Assembly: GCA_002794785.1 (NCBI GenBank)
Contig: NBBA01000017.1
Location: 806,001 to 870,000 of the forward strand
Origin: Coniferiporia sulphurascens
Lineage: Eukaryota; Basidiomycota; Agaricomycetes; Hymenochaetales; Hymenochaetaceae
Length of the DNA stretch: 64,000 nucleotides
Direction of reading: 5' to 3'
Shown here: piece by piece, positions 31,101 through 41,286 of the stretch
How the letters are laid out: every line of letters begins with the position of its first letter
Numbering within the stretch: the first letter of the stretch is position 1
Made by a program: the position numbers and the translations under genes
Notes under the pieces: model-generated
The model's database searches: none
Told to the model about the DNA's origin: nothing
What the model saw: only the letters and a program-made list of their open reading frames with translations

Positions 31101-33725
31101 TAAAAATTTCGCTTAGCTGCCCGGATGCCCCACTTGAATGTGCGGCGGGCTGCTGACCGTTGGAGGGGGGTGGGGGCCGCTGAAATCACCTGGAGGAGCG
31201 TTTTGCATGTCAGGGTCCACCAGGGGACCTCGGTTTTGGACGGCTTGTTGGTGTGGGTGAAGGGGGCGAGGGCAGTGATCATGGAGTCGACTACTGCCCG
31301 CGCTTTGGCGTTGAGGGTGAGGGTGTCATCCACTTGTTTTAAGAAGGTGGCTTCAAGTAGCGGAAAGGCGATGTCGGTCCACTCCTCCTTGTCAGCTGGT
31401 AGTAGCCGGCGGGTTTTGATGGTGGGAGGTGGGGGCCGAGACAGCAAGGACCAACGTAGGATAACATGGTCGGACAAAGCGGAGGCAGTTGAAATGCCCG
31501 AGTCTAGAATTGTGTCGGGGTTTATCGCGGGGGGGGACCAGATCATGTCAATTGGGCACTGCCGACAATTGTTGATGGGCCTAGAGTCTGAGTCTGGGAG
31601 GTGAGCTGGCGCAAGGCCGTGCTCCCAGAAGAAGTCATCGAGGGGTTGGGCCCTCAAGTCCTCCTGCCGTGTGGCAAGGAGTTCAGACCATGAGTGGTGG
31701 CAATGGTTGAAGTCGCCAGCCACCAATAGAGTAGAGGCCAATGCCGGTGGGAGTGTAAACAGGAACGACTCACCAGGATAGAGGGGGGTGGCAGTGGTAT
31801 GATCTGGCATGTGCATGCCATAGTAGTTGCAGAGGCGGATCATTGGTTGTGAATGGATTTTGATGGTGAGGATGTTGGTGCCGAAGGATGCGGCACCTAA
31901 GACTGACCAGGCGGTTGTTGGGATGGTTCGGGATACGTACATCACTACCCTTGGCTGGATGGCTGGGGGGAGAATGGCTGTGTATCCTGGGAGGGATGGG
32001 ACATTGAATACCGGCATCATCCTTCTTGTCCTCTTACCACCACCATCTCTGGTTTTCACCAGGGGTCGTCTGGGGGTTCGTCACAGCAACCTGTGTACTG
32101 GTCTGGTATTCTACTGGGTCGACATGAGAGAAGGCTTCCAACTACACACCTTTTATAAAGGAGTGTTGCTCACTGGTTGCCGAGGCGCTGTAGTGGTGTC
32201 GTCTGATGGCACGAAAGGGGCTCACACCTGCCAGGGGGCAGGCAACCCGTCATTAACATTGCAATGGGGGGGGATGGCTCAGTGAGTACCAAGATCCTTC
32301 TTCACGTCTGCCATGCTCTCTTGGGGCATGGTGCTCGGCTGGTCCGCCTTTCGGCAGTGCAAGGGGCGCACGCCTGCCAGTAGGGGGGGGACATGATGTT
32401 AACGTCCCCAAACCCGCATGGGGGGGGGGTAACCCTCTGCCCTTCAGTGGTTGGCTTCGGTCGGGAGACCTCGGGTTCAGGGAAACTCGGATCTGACCTT
32501 CGGGTCGGGACTTAAAAATCCTGGGGCCGCGTTGTCCTTGGCATGACAAACCATAAAAACAGCCGCCCCAAATCCCAAAAGGGTCTCTGATGACGGCACT
32601 AGTTGCTATAAGGAGATAGGGGCTTCATAACACATGGCGTTGCGGTAAGAACCAGCCGACGTGAAAGCGACAGGCCACCATGGGCCTCTTGGGGAGACAA
32701 CGCTGGGGCTCACCTAGCAGTCGCGGGAAGTTCCTGGTAGCTGGCCCTCTCTCATCAAAGTGGGAAGGAAGCTGGTACCCCTCGAGAGGTGGTTAGTCAG
32801 AGCGGACTCCCTGGCGGCTGTAACAAGCACTGGGGTCCAAGCAACGGCAACACGTCAACTCCGATACATTGCGGATCCAGAAGCAGGCCTTGTGCCTGAG
32901 TATTCCCCCTCGGGGCTCTGAAGCGTGTGCTGGGGAACAGGAAACTCCGGGGGGGCCTAGGAAACCCTCCCACTATGGAGCGAGCTGTAGCGGTGGGGGA
33001 TAGTTCCCTCCACTGGCTCCAGAGCACTAAATCTGGTGTGGGTGCGCGTAGGAGTAAGTCCTATTGCGTGCTTAAGTTGATTCCCAGAAACTAGCGGCGC
33101 TCTACAATGGAAAGCAGGGTAAGGGGGGGAATGTGTAGGGTAGGGGGGGCACCCAATGGGTGGGGTAGTGCCTATGGCGCCACGACCCTCACTCGGAATG
33201 CCTCCTGGCGTGGCATGCCCTTCCCAATCCAGCATGTCATAGAGGACAGCGTGTCGGGGATAAGTCCTTTGGTCAGGCATCTATGTCACGAGGAAGGTGT
33301 ACATGTAGTGGGGCCCCACAAGGGCGCTCTTTAATTCTGGCTCTCTCGAGTTGTTTCTTACTAAATAGGGGCTCTCCACACTTCGGCACCCTTCAGGGAG
33401 CAGAGCCCCCACCCAGTTTTGTGCGATGCGCAATGACGGGCACCTCCGTTGTTATGTAGTTAGGGCCCCCCCTTCGGGGGGGCAGCTTGTAATTATGTAA
33501 TACTGCAGGAATAATTTAAAAAAAAAAAAAAAAAAAGACATTGAATACCGGCATGCCAGCTGGGTCAGTGAGTGAGGGTTGGAGGCTGATTTGATACCAG
33601 GGCGGTTCCTGGATCAAAATAATGGTGGGTGGGGACGGGTCAGTGGTGAGGATCGGAATAAGGGAATGGACTGTGGCTAGTGAGCAGGCGGCATTCCACT
33701 GAAGAATAGAGATGTCTCTATTCAT
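28196..33725 (-). pseudogene. LINE ORF2 (endonuclease, RT, RNase H), few breaks
   Basis: It starts MNRDISILQWN at 33725, overlapping the ORF1 stop as ATGA. The chimera at 32018-33536 interrupts it after about 57 codons. From 32017 to about 29410 it is open: LLVAGDFN, CPIDMIW, LSDHVILRW, KPNKKDPFSPCSYQPI, NQYGGRQGHSVYDAAQ, FFDSVHP, GTPQGSPVSPI and intact YVDDHLLICVG. One lost base near 29410 shifts the frame. RNase H (FTDGSRIDNKSGS, DAKEFSL) is open to a CGA-type TGA at 28497-28499 (WIRR). The C-terminus is further disrupted, so the end coordinate is approximate. It is among the least decayed endonuclease-RT copies here. Confidence 0.85.
32018..33536 (+). mobile_element. Chimeric element with 18-bp target duplication
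   Basis: The unit at 32018-33341 (1324 bp, CATCCTTCTTGTCC to TTTAATTCTGGC) is followed by LINE 3' UTR only (from TCTCTCGAG, then AATAGGGGCTCTCC..., hairpins) and poly(A). GACATTGAATACCGGCAT flanks it exactly at 32000-32017 and 33537-33554, inside a LINE endonuclease. This proves that unit and LINE 3' end inserted together in one event. The LINE part is only ~195 bp, so very little 3' LINE sequence was enough for mobilisation. Confidence 0.92.
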
Positions 33726-35758
33726 TGGTCCTCCATGGTTTCATCTTCGGGTCCCTCAACTGCCTCTAGGATCTGGTGGAATCGCCATTTCTTGGGGCAT
33801 TGAGGGAGGGTAGTGGGGTGGTCGCCCTTGCAGTTGGTGCAATAGTGGGGGTGAGGGCACTGGTCACCCTCGACGGCTTCGGTGGCGCAGGATGTGCAGG
33901 ACTTATGGTGGTTGTGGGTTAAATGACCCCCTCCGCAGTCCGTGCAGCAGGGCTGGGTGCGGCAGCCTTTCGTCCCATGGCCTAGACCCTGGCAGCATTC
34001 ACATTGGGTGAGGCTGGGGCGATAGGGCGGGATGGAGAGGGAGAGGGTGGAGCCGAACAGCCAAACTCGTGGGCACTTGAGGAGCTGCGCACAGATTGAG
34101 CCATCGGGGTCGGAGAAGGAGAAGGCCACAGGGCATTTCTGGAGAGTCGGTAGGTGATCCTCTGTGGCAGCAAAGTGGGGGTCGACTACGAAGTCGAGGG
34201 GGCAGAGCACCAGGTTGTTCCGGATTTCAGCCATGAGGGCCTTTGGGGATATGGTGTGTCCATTTTGGCTGAAGAGGTAGTCCATGCAGGGCACCATAGA
34301 GATGTGGAGGGCGGACCTTGGGCGGACTCGGACTGGGGTGAGGGTAAAACGGGCAGAGATTTGGTCGGCAGTCGCAGTTAGGCATCTGTCACGCATATGG
34401 GCCGCAAACGCCGCTGAGTGACGATCAATAATCGTGTCGGTGGCAGGCGAGGCGGAGGCTGGTCGCTTGGCAAAGGAGGTCACAAGGTTCCCCTTCACAT
34501 TGAAGGAGGATGTGAGGACCATGACCTGGTTAGCGGTGGGGAGGGAGGAGAAAAACTCACGTGCTGTGGCCGTGAGGCGCATGGCCAGGAGCTGCAGTTC
34601 GGTTTTTGGGACAACGGCCAGGATGAGGACCAGGGTTGGGTCCTTGGCATAGACCGGGGGTGGGGGCAGGACCTGGTGTTGCTTTTTCTTCTTTTTGTGG
34701 GTCACTGTGGTGAACACAGCGCCCTGGGTCGGGGCAGTGGGGTTGGGGTTGGATGTGGTAGGTGGGGCCGGGGTGGCTGCCACCTGGGCATAGGAGTTTG
34801 TCAGTGCCGTGGTGTTAGCGGGCTGGGCGGTGGTGGTGGTAGCCTGGGCCTTCTGGGCCTGTGGGGCACGGGGCGCGGGCTGGTTGACAAGCATGGAGAC
34901 TTGCCGGGAGATGGAGGCCACTTCTGTGGAGAGCTGTTTGACAATGTTAGTCAGCACAGCCACGTCAGGTGATATGTTAGTGGTTCTGGGGGTCCTGGTT
35001 GGGGCAGAGGGTTGTGGAGTGGTGGTCAGGGTCCATTGTTGGGGGCGAGCTGGGGCAAAGGGCGCTGGTAGTGAGGCTTCCGCCCCCCCCCTCGCAATGT
35101 TGTAGGCCATCTCAATGTTGCATGAGATGATGTATTGGGGGTCCTTCTCATCCCTCAAAACACCGGCGATGGTCTGCTGGATGTTCCAGAGGAGGTCGCC
35201 TACAAACTTCGCCGCAGCTCGGTCAATCTCTGTGGGATTGTAGTGGTGGGTCTTCCTGTTGAAGTCCTCTAGTGCTCTGGAAATGGTGTACATAAAGCCC
35301 AATGTGTGCTGCTCGAACTGGGCTCGAGGGCGGGGTTGGGGGGTGTGTGGGGAGAGGTTTTCGGACGAACGCTTGTTGGTGAGTGGTGGCGAGGGAGTGT
35401 GCAGGTTCTCGAGGATGTCTTCCATCTCGCCCTGCTCATTGGAGCTGGCGGGGGGGTTGGAGCCTGCGGACGGGGGGCAGCTGACGTGCTCGAACACATG
35501 GGTGAACTCCGTGTTCGAGACTCTGATGATGGGGGATGGGGCGAGACGGAGTGCATCCAGGGATGACGCCGGGAGGCCTGGGTCGATTTGGGCAGGGGTG
35601 GGGGTCGTACTGTGCAAAGCAGCGGCAATGTTGCCAGCAGCCACCCAGTTGGCGGCAGCCCTGGCGGCCCTGTCCACATCGGCACCGGCCGATGAGGGAG
35701 GTGGGAGGGGTGGTCGAGTCGAACGTAGAGCATTCCTGTATCCACTGGGGTTCAACAT
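33722..35758 (-). CDS. LINE ORF1 protein (gag-like, CCHC knuckles), intact 678 aa
   Basis: The only complete ORF1 in the window. ATG at 35758 (MLNPSGYRNALRST), stop TGA at 33722-33724, overlapping the ORF2 ATG. Layout: Pro/Ala-rich N-terminus; conserved segment with FMYTISRALEDFNRKTH and AAKFVGDLLWNIQQTI (about 150-200); Thr/Pro/Ala-rich linker; KKKKK patch (about 355); conserved RRM-like region (about 390-560); knuckles CECCQGLGHGTKGC, CTDCGGGH and CTNCKGDHPTTLPQC near the C-terminus. In LINEs this protein binds element RNA and helps form the RNP. Codon 15 is CGA, the codon that is TGA in two other copies. Expression cannot be judged from sequence. Confidence 0.88.
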   Translation of the reverse strand: MLNPSGYRNALRSTRPPLPPPSSAGADVDRAARAAANWVAAGNIAAALHSTTPTPAQIDPGLPASSLDALRLAPSPIIRVSNTEFTHVFEHVSCPPSAGSNPPASSNEQGEMEDILENLHTPSPPLTNKRSSENLSPHTPQPRPRAQFEQHTLGFMYTISRALEDFNRKTHHYNPTEIDRAAAKFVGDLLWNIQQTIAGVLRDEKDPQYIISCNIEMAYNIARGGAEASLPAPFAPARPQQWTLTTTPQPSAPTRTPRTTNISPDVAVLTNIVKQLSTEVASISRQVSMLVNQPAPRAPQAQKAQATTTTAQPANTTALTNSYAQVAATPAPPTTSNPNPTAPTQGAVFTTVTHKKKKKQHQVLPPPPVYAKDPTLVLILAVVPKTELQLLAMRLTATAREFFSSLPTANQVMVLTSSFNVKGNLVTSFAKRPASASPATDTIIDRHSAAFAAHMRDRCLTATADQISARFTLTPVRVRPRSALHISMVPCMDYLFSQNGHTISPKALMAEIRNNLVLCPLDFVVDPHFAATEDHLPTLQKCPVAFSFSDPDGSICAQLLKCPRVWLFGSTLSLSIPPYRPSLTQCECCQGLGHGTKGCRTQPCCTDCGGGHLTHNHHKSCTSCATEAVEGDQCPHPHYCTNCKGDHPTTLPQCPKKWRFHQILEAVEGPEDETMEDQ

Positions 35759-36031
35759 GGGGGAGTTTTAGCTACCCACACTAGTCGATGGTGGTGGTTA
35801 CTGGTCAAGAAGGATGAGTAATATGTATTCCTCCCTCTTTTGTTTTTGCCTCATACTAATAGGGGCCCTTCACACTTCGGCACCCTTCGGGGAGCAGGGC
35901 CCCCGCCCAGTTTTGTGCATTGCACAATGACGGGCACCTCTGTTGTTATGTAGTTAGGGCCCCCCCTTCGGGGGGGCAGCTTGTAATTATGTAATACTGC
36001 AGGAATAATTTAAAAAAAAAAAAAAAAAAAA

Positions 36032-36594
36032 GACACATCCAACTTGTCAGCTCCGGGCCTCTCAGGAATAGGCTACCACCCCCTGAAATGGGTGGTGGAC
36101 GCCTACCCCAATGAGATACTCACACTTTTCAATGACTGCCTACACTTAGGGCACCACCCTGAGTGCTGGTGGGCAGCAAAAGTTGTAATGCTCAGGAAGC
36201 CAAACAAGAAGGACCCTTTCTCACTGCGCTCATACCGGCCCATCACCCTCAAGGAGACCCTAGGGAAACTCCTGGAGAAAATCATAGCTAACCGGCTCCA
36301 GTTCCTCGCCAACATGTGGGACTGGCTGCCACCTAACCAATATGGGGGGCACCAAGGCCACTCAGTCTATGATGCTGCCCAACACCTCCTACAGATTGCT
36401 GAGTGTGCCCACTCAGAGGGCCTCATCTGCTTGGTCCTAGCAGTCAACATTCAGGGTTTCTTTGACTCGGTACACCCCCAACTCCTCCACCAACAATTGT
36501 TGGATCTTGGTTGCGCCCCAGACATGGCGAACTGGTGCCTATCCTTCATGATGGACCAGCAGGTTGCCGTTGCCTTCAACGGTACCACCCTCCC
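36032..36594 (+). mobile_element. LINE RT fragment, plus strand
   Basis: An ORF2 piece from DTSNLSAPGLSGIGYHPLKW through KPNKKDPFSLRSYRPI, NQYGGHQGHSVYDAAQ and FFDSVHP to DQQVAVAFNGTTLP, open throughout. The left edge abuts the poly(A) of the LINE 3' part ending at 36031. The right edge is the T-rich tail complement of the next minus-strand LINE. The palm motif YVDD is missing, so it is only a remnant. Its other half is not found in the window. Confidence 0.8.
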
Positions 36595-39177
36595 TTTTTT
36601 TAATTTTTAATTTTTTTTAATTTTATTATTCCTGCAGTATTACATAATTACAAGCTGCCCCCCGAAGGGGGGGCCCTAACTATGTAACAATGGAGGTGCC
36701 CATCATTGCGCATTGCACAAAACTGGGCAGGGGCTCTGCTCCCTAGGTGGGTGCCAATGTGTGAAGAGCCCCTATTTAGTAAGGGAAACCGGGGAGAAGG
36801 AGGAATACATATCGCTATGAACAAACCGGGTGGTTAAGGGCAGGTAAAAGTAAGAAGCTTAGAATTGGAAAGGGAGGGCGAGAGCGCCAGCCAGGACGTA
36901 TTCAAGGGAATTCGAAAGGCAGGCGCTATTCAAGAGGAAAAGGGGGAAGCATACCTGAGAGCTCTAAAAGGGCTGGGTCCGAGCATATGACACATGTAAT
37001 CCCATAGGAGGTCCAGGTCCATATCCTCATCAGTCGGGTGTCCGTCTAGGTCCATAGCGGCGAAGGAGAGCCGTATGGCGCCCACGGCGCAGTCAGAAAG
37101 GCGGTTTAGGTGCCCCGTCAGCTTAAGCCATCGGCACAAAACTGGGAGGCGGTTTTTGTCAGCCCACTCTGAGTGGTGGGTTGGGAGAGGGTCTCGAGGT
37201 GGCCAGACATGTCGTATCCATGGGTGGAATGTGCTGCAGCCGCCTAGAATGTGGGCGGTCGACTGTGCGGGCCAGGGGGGGTGGTTGTGCCACCTGCAGT
37301 GCGAAATCAGGCCATGCCTGCAACGGTAGGCCAAGTCAAAACTCAGCCAGTATCCCCATAGGGACTGGCGCAACAGAGGACCTGTGCGACTGCAGATAGC
37401 TCGCTATGTGGGTGGTCGACTGAATGCATGAGCAGCTTTCTTGGTTGGCGTGAGGGGAGGCCATGGACTGCCAAGTACTTGTCAGCAGTCGAGGCCAGGG
37501 GGCAGGCTAGCGAGAGTGTCCATCGTTCCATGAGGGTGCGGATGGTGACTTCTTTTAGTGCAGAGGTGGAGGGTTTAAGGTCGGATGGTGGGAGCTCCAT
37601 GGCCAGTTGCGCCTCCGTGTCAGCCCATTCATTCCTGGGGATGTCCGAGTGGCCGGGACACCATACGAAATGAATCGTGAGCTGGGGGTACGAGTCCAGC
37701 AGAGTCTCCACACCCGCTTTCCAGATGTGGAGGAGGTGGGCGCCTGGGGCGGCAGCCCAAGTACGGAAGAGGTGGAGAGCAGTCAGCAAATCGGATGGGA
37801 AGAAAATGTCCAATGCGACATGCAGTTGTGCCGGGAGGCGGCGTGCCATCCAGCCGGGGGCCGTTGTGAGGGAGAACTCCTCGGCGTCCGTGGCTGTGGC
37901 ACAGGTGGGGGATTCCAGTCATCGAGACCGGAGTTGGGTGTGGCCCAGCATGGCACAGATGGCCGAGCCCGACTTATTGTCAATGCGGGAGCCATCGGTG
38001 AATACCTGGACGTGGGGGGTGGAGCCTAGTTGGCGCACAGCTGTTACAAATGATTTTCAGGTGTCGGCACTAACCGGAGTGGTGGGGGTGGTAAAGCGGA
38101 TCTGGCCTTCTGCAAATGCCAAAGGGTCTGTCCATGGGGGATGCGTGTATGCAGGGACTTGTTGAACCCGGGGGGCTCGGACCTGCAGAGAAAGGGAGAA
38201 AGGTCTATTAGTTACGTTTTTATAAATTTTTCGGCCAACAGAGTGCAGGGTGCGCCATAGGCGAAGGGAATGGGTAGTCTTTATATATTCGAAATAGAAA
38301 GGGAGAGGGGGGACGGAACAGAGAAAGTTAGTTGAGTGGGGGGAGGCGCCTTTGAAGACACCCAGGATCCATTGGCAGGCCGTGTTTTGCACGGCCTGTA
38401 GGCAGTTTACCAGGGTTTTTTGGCAGCGGCCATGGTACCAGACCGGCGCTCCCCATGACAGGATGGAGCGGACGCAGGAGGTATAGAGGCGGCAGAGGAG
38501 GAGGGCCGATATGCCGCATTGGGTGTTGCCCAGGATGTGGAGTGCGGCGAGGGTGGAGAGCCCCTTGGAGCGCATTTGCTCAACATGGGGCTTGAAGGAG
38601 AGGCCTGGATCCCACCATATCCCCAACCACCGGAGTGGGATTGAGGGGCGGATTAGCGTGGTGGGGTCAACCTGTACGCCGGCTGTGTCCCAGCCATTAT
38701 AGCCGGTACGTCGCCAAGGGGGGTGGAAGTGGAGGCATTCCGTCTTGGCAGCTTCGATGTTGAGACCGATGGTGCCGAAGAGGGTGTCGAGTTGTTGGTA
38801 GGCGTTGGCGAGCTCATGGCAGTTGGATGCTACTGAGGGTCCTACACATATAAGTAAGTGGTCATCAACATAAGCCAGGGCCGTGGTGCCGGCTTGGTGA
38901 AAGCACTGGAGGACCACCCCTGCAAATATTGTTGACAGGATGGGGGAGACTGGCAATCCCTGGGGGGTGCCGAAGTCTGGTTTAGGGGCGGTTGGGAGGG
39001 TGGTGCCGTCAAAGGCAACTGCGACCTGCCGATCCATCATGAAGGACAGACACCAGTTGGCCATGTCTGGCACACAACCGAGGTCCAACAATTGCCAGTG
39101 GAGGAGCTGTGGATGCACCGAGTCGAAAAAGCCCTGGATGTCAACCGCAAGGATCGAGCACATAAGGCCCTCTGAGT
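36595..39177 (-). mobile_element. LINE, minus strand, cut at its 5' side
   Basis: The tail complement (T/A-rich) begins near 36595. The 3' UTR has a GGGGCTCT/AGAGCCCC type stem. ORF2 runs to 39177 in the RT (LCSILAVDIQGFFDSVHP), where a plus-strand LINE 5' tip begins. No matching duplication is visible because the right-hand part of this element is not in the window. Confidence 0.82.
36930..39177 (-). pseudogene. LINE ORF2 (RT, RNase H), broken
   Basis: RT from FFDSVHP and GTPQGLPVSPI through intact YVDDHLLICVG to the thumb (442-codon open frame down to 38057, its first ~70 codons being an artefact of the next element). RNase H follows in another stretch (FTDGSRIDNKSGS, DAEEFSL, SDLLTALHLF, NEWADTEAQ). 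There is a CGA-type stop at 37919-37921 and a shift near 37350. A small deletion near 36975 alters the C-terminus. Confidence 0.83.
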
Positions 39178-39235
39178 CATCCTTCTTGACCAGTAACCAC
39201 CACCATCGACTAGTGCAGGCAGCTAAAACTCCCCC
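39178..39235 (+). promoter_or_regulatory. LINE 5' UTR / probable internal promoter tip
   Basis: A 58-nt leader from CATCCTTCTTG to the ORF1 ATG at 39236. The same tip, at the same distance from ATG, is seen on the minus strand ending at 293, 35816, 57640 and 62972. The 1.29-kb unit starts with almost the same ~29 nt (CATCCTTCTTG, then four or five differences, then ACCACCACCAT). An element with so short a leader probably carries start-site signals at +1 onward, as in other LINEs with internal Pol II promoters. That is inference. Confidence 0.6.
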
Positions 39236-41286
39236 ATGTCGAACCCAGGTGATTACTGGAATACTCTCCATCGAACAAATCGAACCAACCCCCCACCCAC
39301 CCCATCGGCCAATGCTGATCCAGATCGGGTCGCCAGGATGGCCACCAACTGGGCCTCCACCGGCGCCAGCGCCGCTCACCTCCATGGAGCGGCCCCCACC
39401 ACCCCCACCCCCAACACCCCCCAGGAACCGACGTCCTCCCCAGACATCCTCGCACCATCACCAGCCATCGGCGACTCCCAAATGATATCGGCCTGCGACT
39501 TCACCGCCCAAGCGTGCACGGAATCCAGGGCAGCATCCCGAGTCGGCTCCCCAGCCGCCTTGGTAGGGTCGATCCATGGCTCCATTGAAACCAGTGAGAC
39601 AGCCCCAGCAATGGTGGTTGACCCCCATACCCCCCTGCAACAGGTGGGAGGTGCAAGCCTCGGGCAGAAACACTCCTCGGCCACCATGTCACCTCTCACC
39701 CCAAGAGGACCCCCAGCCCAACAACATGAACAGCACACCACAGGGTTCATGTACTCCCTCACCCACGCCCTGGATGACTTCGACCAGCAAACCAGGGATG
39801 CCACCACCGAGATGATTGACATCAAGGCCGCGCAGTTTGTGGGAGACCTCCTATGGAACGTCCAACAAATGCTGGTCAATATAGAGCAAGACAGGACATA
39901 CCCACAGAACATCATCTACCGCAATGCGGTGATGGCCTACAACTTCACGAGGGAGGGGACAGTAATCGCCCTCCCGGAACCCTTCGCCCCAGCTCGCCCC
40001 CCCCAAAGGGCCCCGGTCACCTCCGGGACCCCCGGCACTGCCCCCGTGACCCCAGAAATGAGGGCGCTGACAGATGCAGTCAAGTGCCTGACAACTGACA
40101 TAGCTTCTATTTCACGTCAGATGGCCTCCATCAGCTCTAGGCCCGCCCCACGTCAACAGCAACAACAACAACAGCAACCCGCCACACAGGCCACCACCCA
40201 GACCGCCCCCATCTCCTATGCGCAAGTCGCCGCATCAGCGGCCCCCCAACAGCCAACAACCCAGCTCCAGTGGCCCCAGCCACTGGGGCGGTCATCAACC
40301 CAGTGCAGAAAAAGAAGAAACGCCAGAGGAAGGTGCCCCCACCACCCACAATGTACACCAAGGACCCAACCTTGGTCCTCACCCCCACAGTCGGCATACA
40401 GGCCAAGAACCAGAAGTCAGCCATGGCCCTGACAAAAACGTCCCATGAGTTCTTCGCCTCCCTCCCCACTGCAGACCAAGTCCCGGTCCTGTCCTCTTCC
40501 TACAATGTGAAGGGGAACATCGTGACCACATTTGCGGTGTGCCCATCCTCTGCTAACCCGACCATGGAAACGATCATTGATCGCCACTCCGTGGCCTATG
40601 CCTCCCATATGCGCACAGAGTGCATCGCGGTGGGGATTAACGTCCCAACCGCCTTCTCCCTAACCCCTTCCAGAGTCCGCCCCCGGTCCACACTGCGCAT
40701 CTCTATGGTGCCCTGCAAGGACTTTTTGTTCGGCCAAAACGGACACACCATAAACGAGAAGGCCCTCATGGCTGAAATCCGGCACAACCCGGCACTCCAT
40801 AACCTTGACTTCATAGTCACCCCCCACTTCGCCGCCACTGAGGAACACCTGCCGACACTCGACAGATGCCCAGTGGTCTTTTCCTTCGTCAACCCCAGCG
40901 GCTCCATCCGTGAGCGCCTCCTCAAGAGGCCATGCGTCTGGATGTTCGGATCCGCCCTCCGACTCTCAGTTCCACCCATCCGCCCCACCCTCACTCAATG
41001 TGAGCAGTGCCAGGGCCTCGGCCATGGAACCAAGGGCTGCCGAGCCCAACCCTGTTGCACCGACTGTGTGGGAGCCCACCTCACCTGCAACCACCGCAAA
41101 TTGTGCGCCCACTGCGTGACAGATGCAGTGCCCGAAGGCGACACATGCCCTCACCCCTGCCTCTGCAACAACTGCAAGGGCGACCACCCCACCACCCTGC
41201 CGGCCTGCCCCAAGAAGAGGCACTACTGCCAAATCGAAGAGGCCCTTGCCACCGACCCTACCGACGATCAGATGGAGGAAATATGA
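39236..41286 (+). pseudogene. LINE ORF1 (gag-like, subfamily B), one frameshift
   Basis: It starts MSNPGDYWNTLHRTN. Open for about 355 codons through FMYSLTHALDDFDQQT, AAQFVGDLLWNVQQM, ALPEPFAPARPPQRAP and a poly-Gln tract. A shift near 40270-40310, close to the KKKKR patch, moves the frame. The second part is open to the TGA at 41284-41286 and holds FFASLPTADQVPVLSS, LRISMVPCKDFLFGQNGHTI and the knuckles CEQCQGLGHGTKGC, CTDCVGAH and CNNCKGDHPTTLPAC. It overlaps ORF2 by ATGA. Confidence 0.87.

Larger units (their letters stand above)
27864..35816 (-). mobile_element. LINE subfamily A, full length, minus strand (split by a chimera)
   Basis: Tail at 27864, 5' tip AAGAAGGATG at 35816. After removing the chimera (32018-33536) and one 18-bp duplication, it is about 6416 bp, close to the other full-length copy (6439 bp). 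It has both ORFs and the 58-nt leader. The flanks do not match each other: the right flank AGTAATATGTATTC pairs with the left flank of the LINE at 24991. Its 5' part may therefore derive from that outer copy by recombination. Confidence 0.85.
24199..36031 (+). mobile_element. LINE 3' part, plus strand (split by a large insertion)
   Basis: Pieces 24199-24990 (ORF2 C-terminal third and start of the 3' UTR) and 35817-36031 (rest of the 3' UTR, hairpins, poly(A)). The insertion at 24991-35816 is flanked by AGTAATATGTATTC at 24977-24990 and 35817-35830. The left end begins at CCCTCCATCTCCGCC, abutting the inverted fragment at 23538-24198. Confidence 0.85.

Noticed and set aside
29405..32059. 884-codon open frame beginning MKTRDGGGKRTRRM
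   Set aside because: The first ~14 codons belong to the reverse strand of the inserted chimera. The true ORF2 start is at 33725, on the far side of that insertion.
38057..39385. 442-codon minus-strand frame read as a single protein
   Set aside because: Its first ~70 codons are the reverse strand of the 5' end of the plus-strand LINE at 39178. Only the part below 39177 is ORF2.
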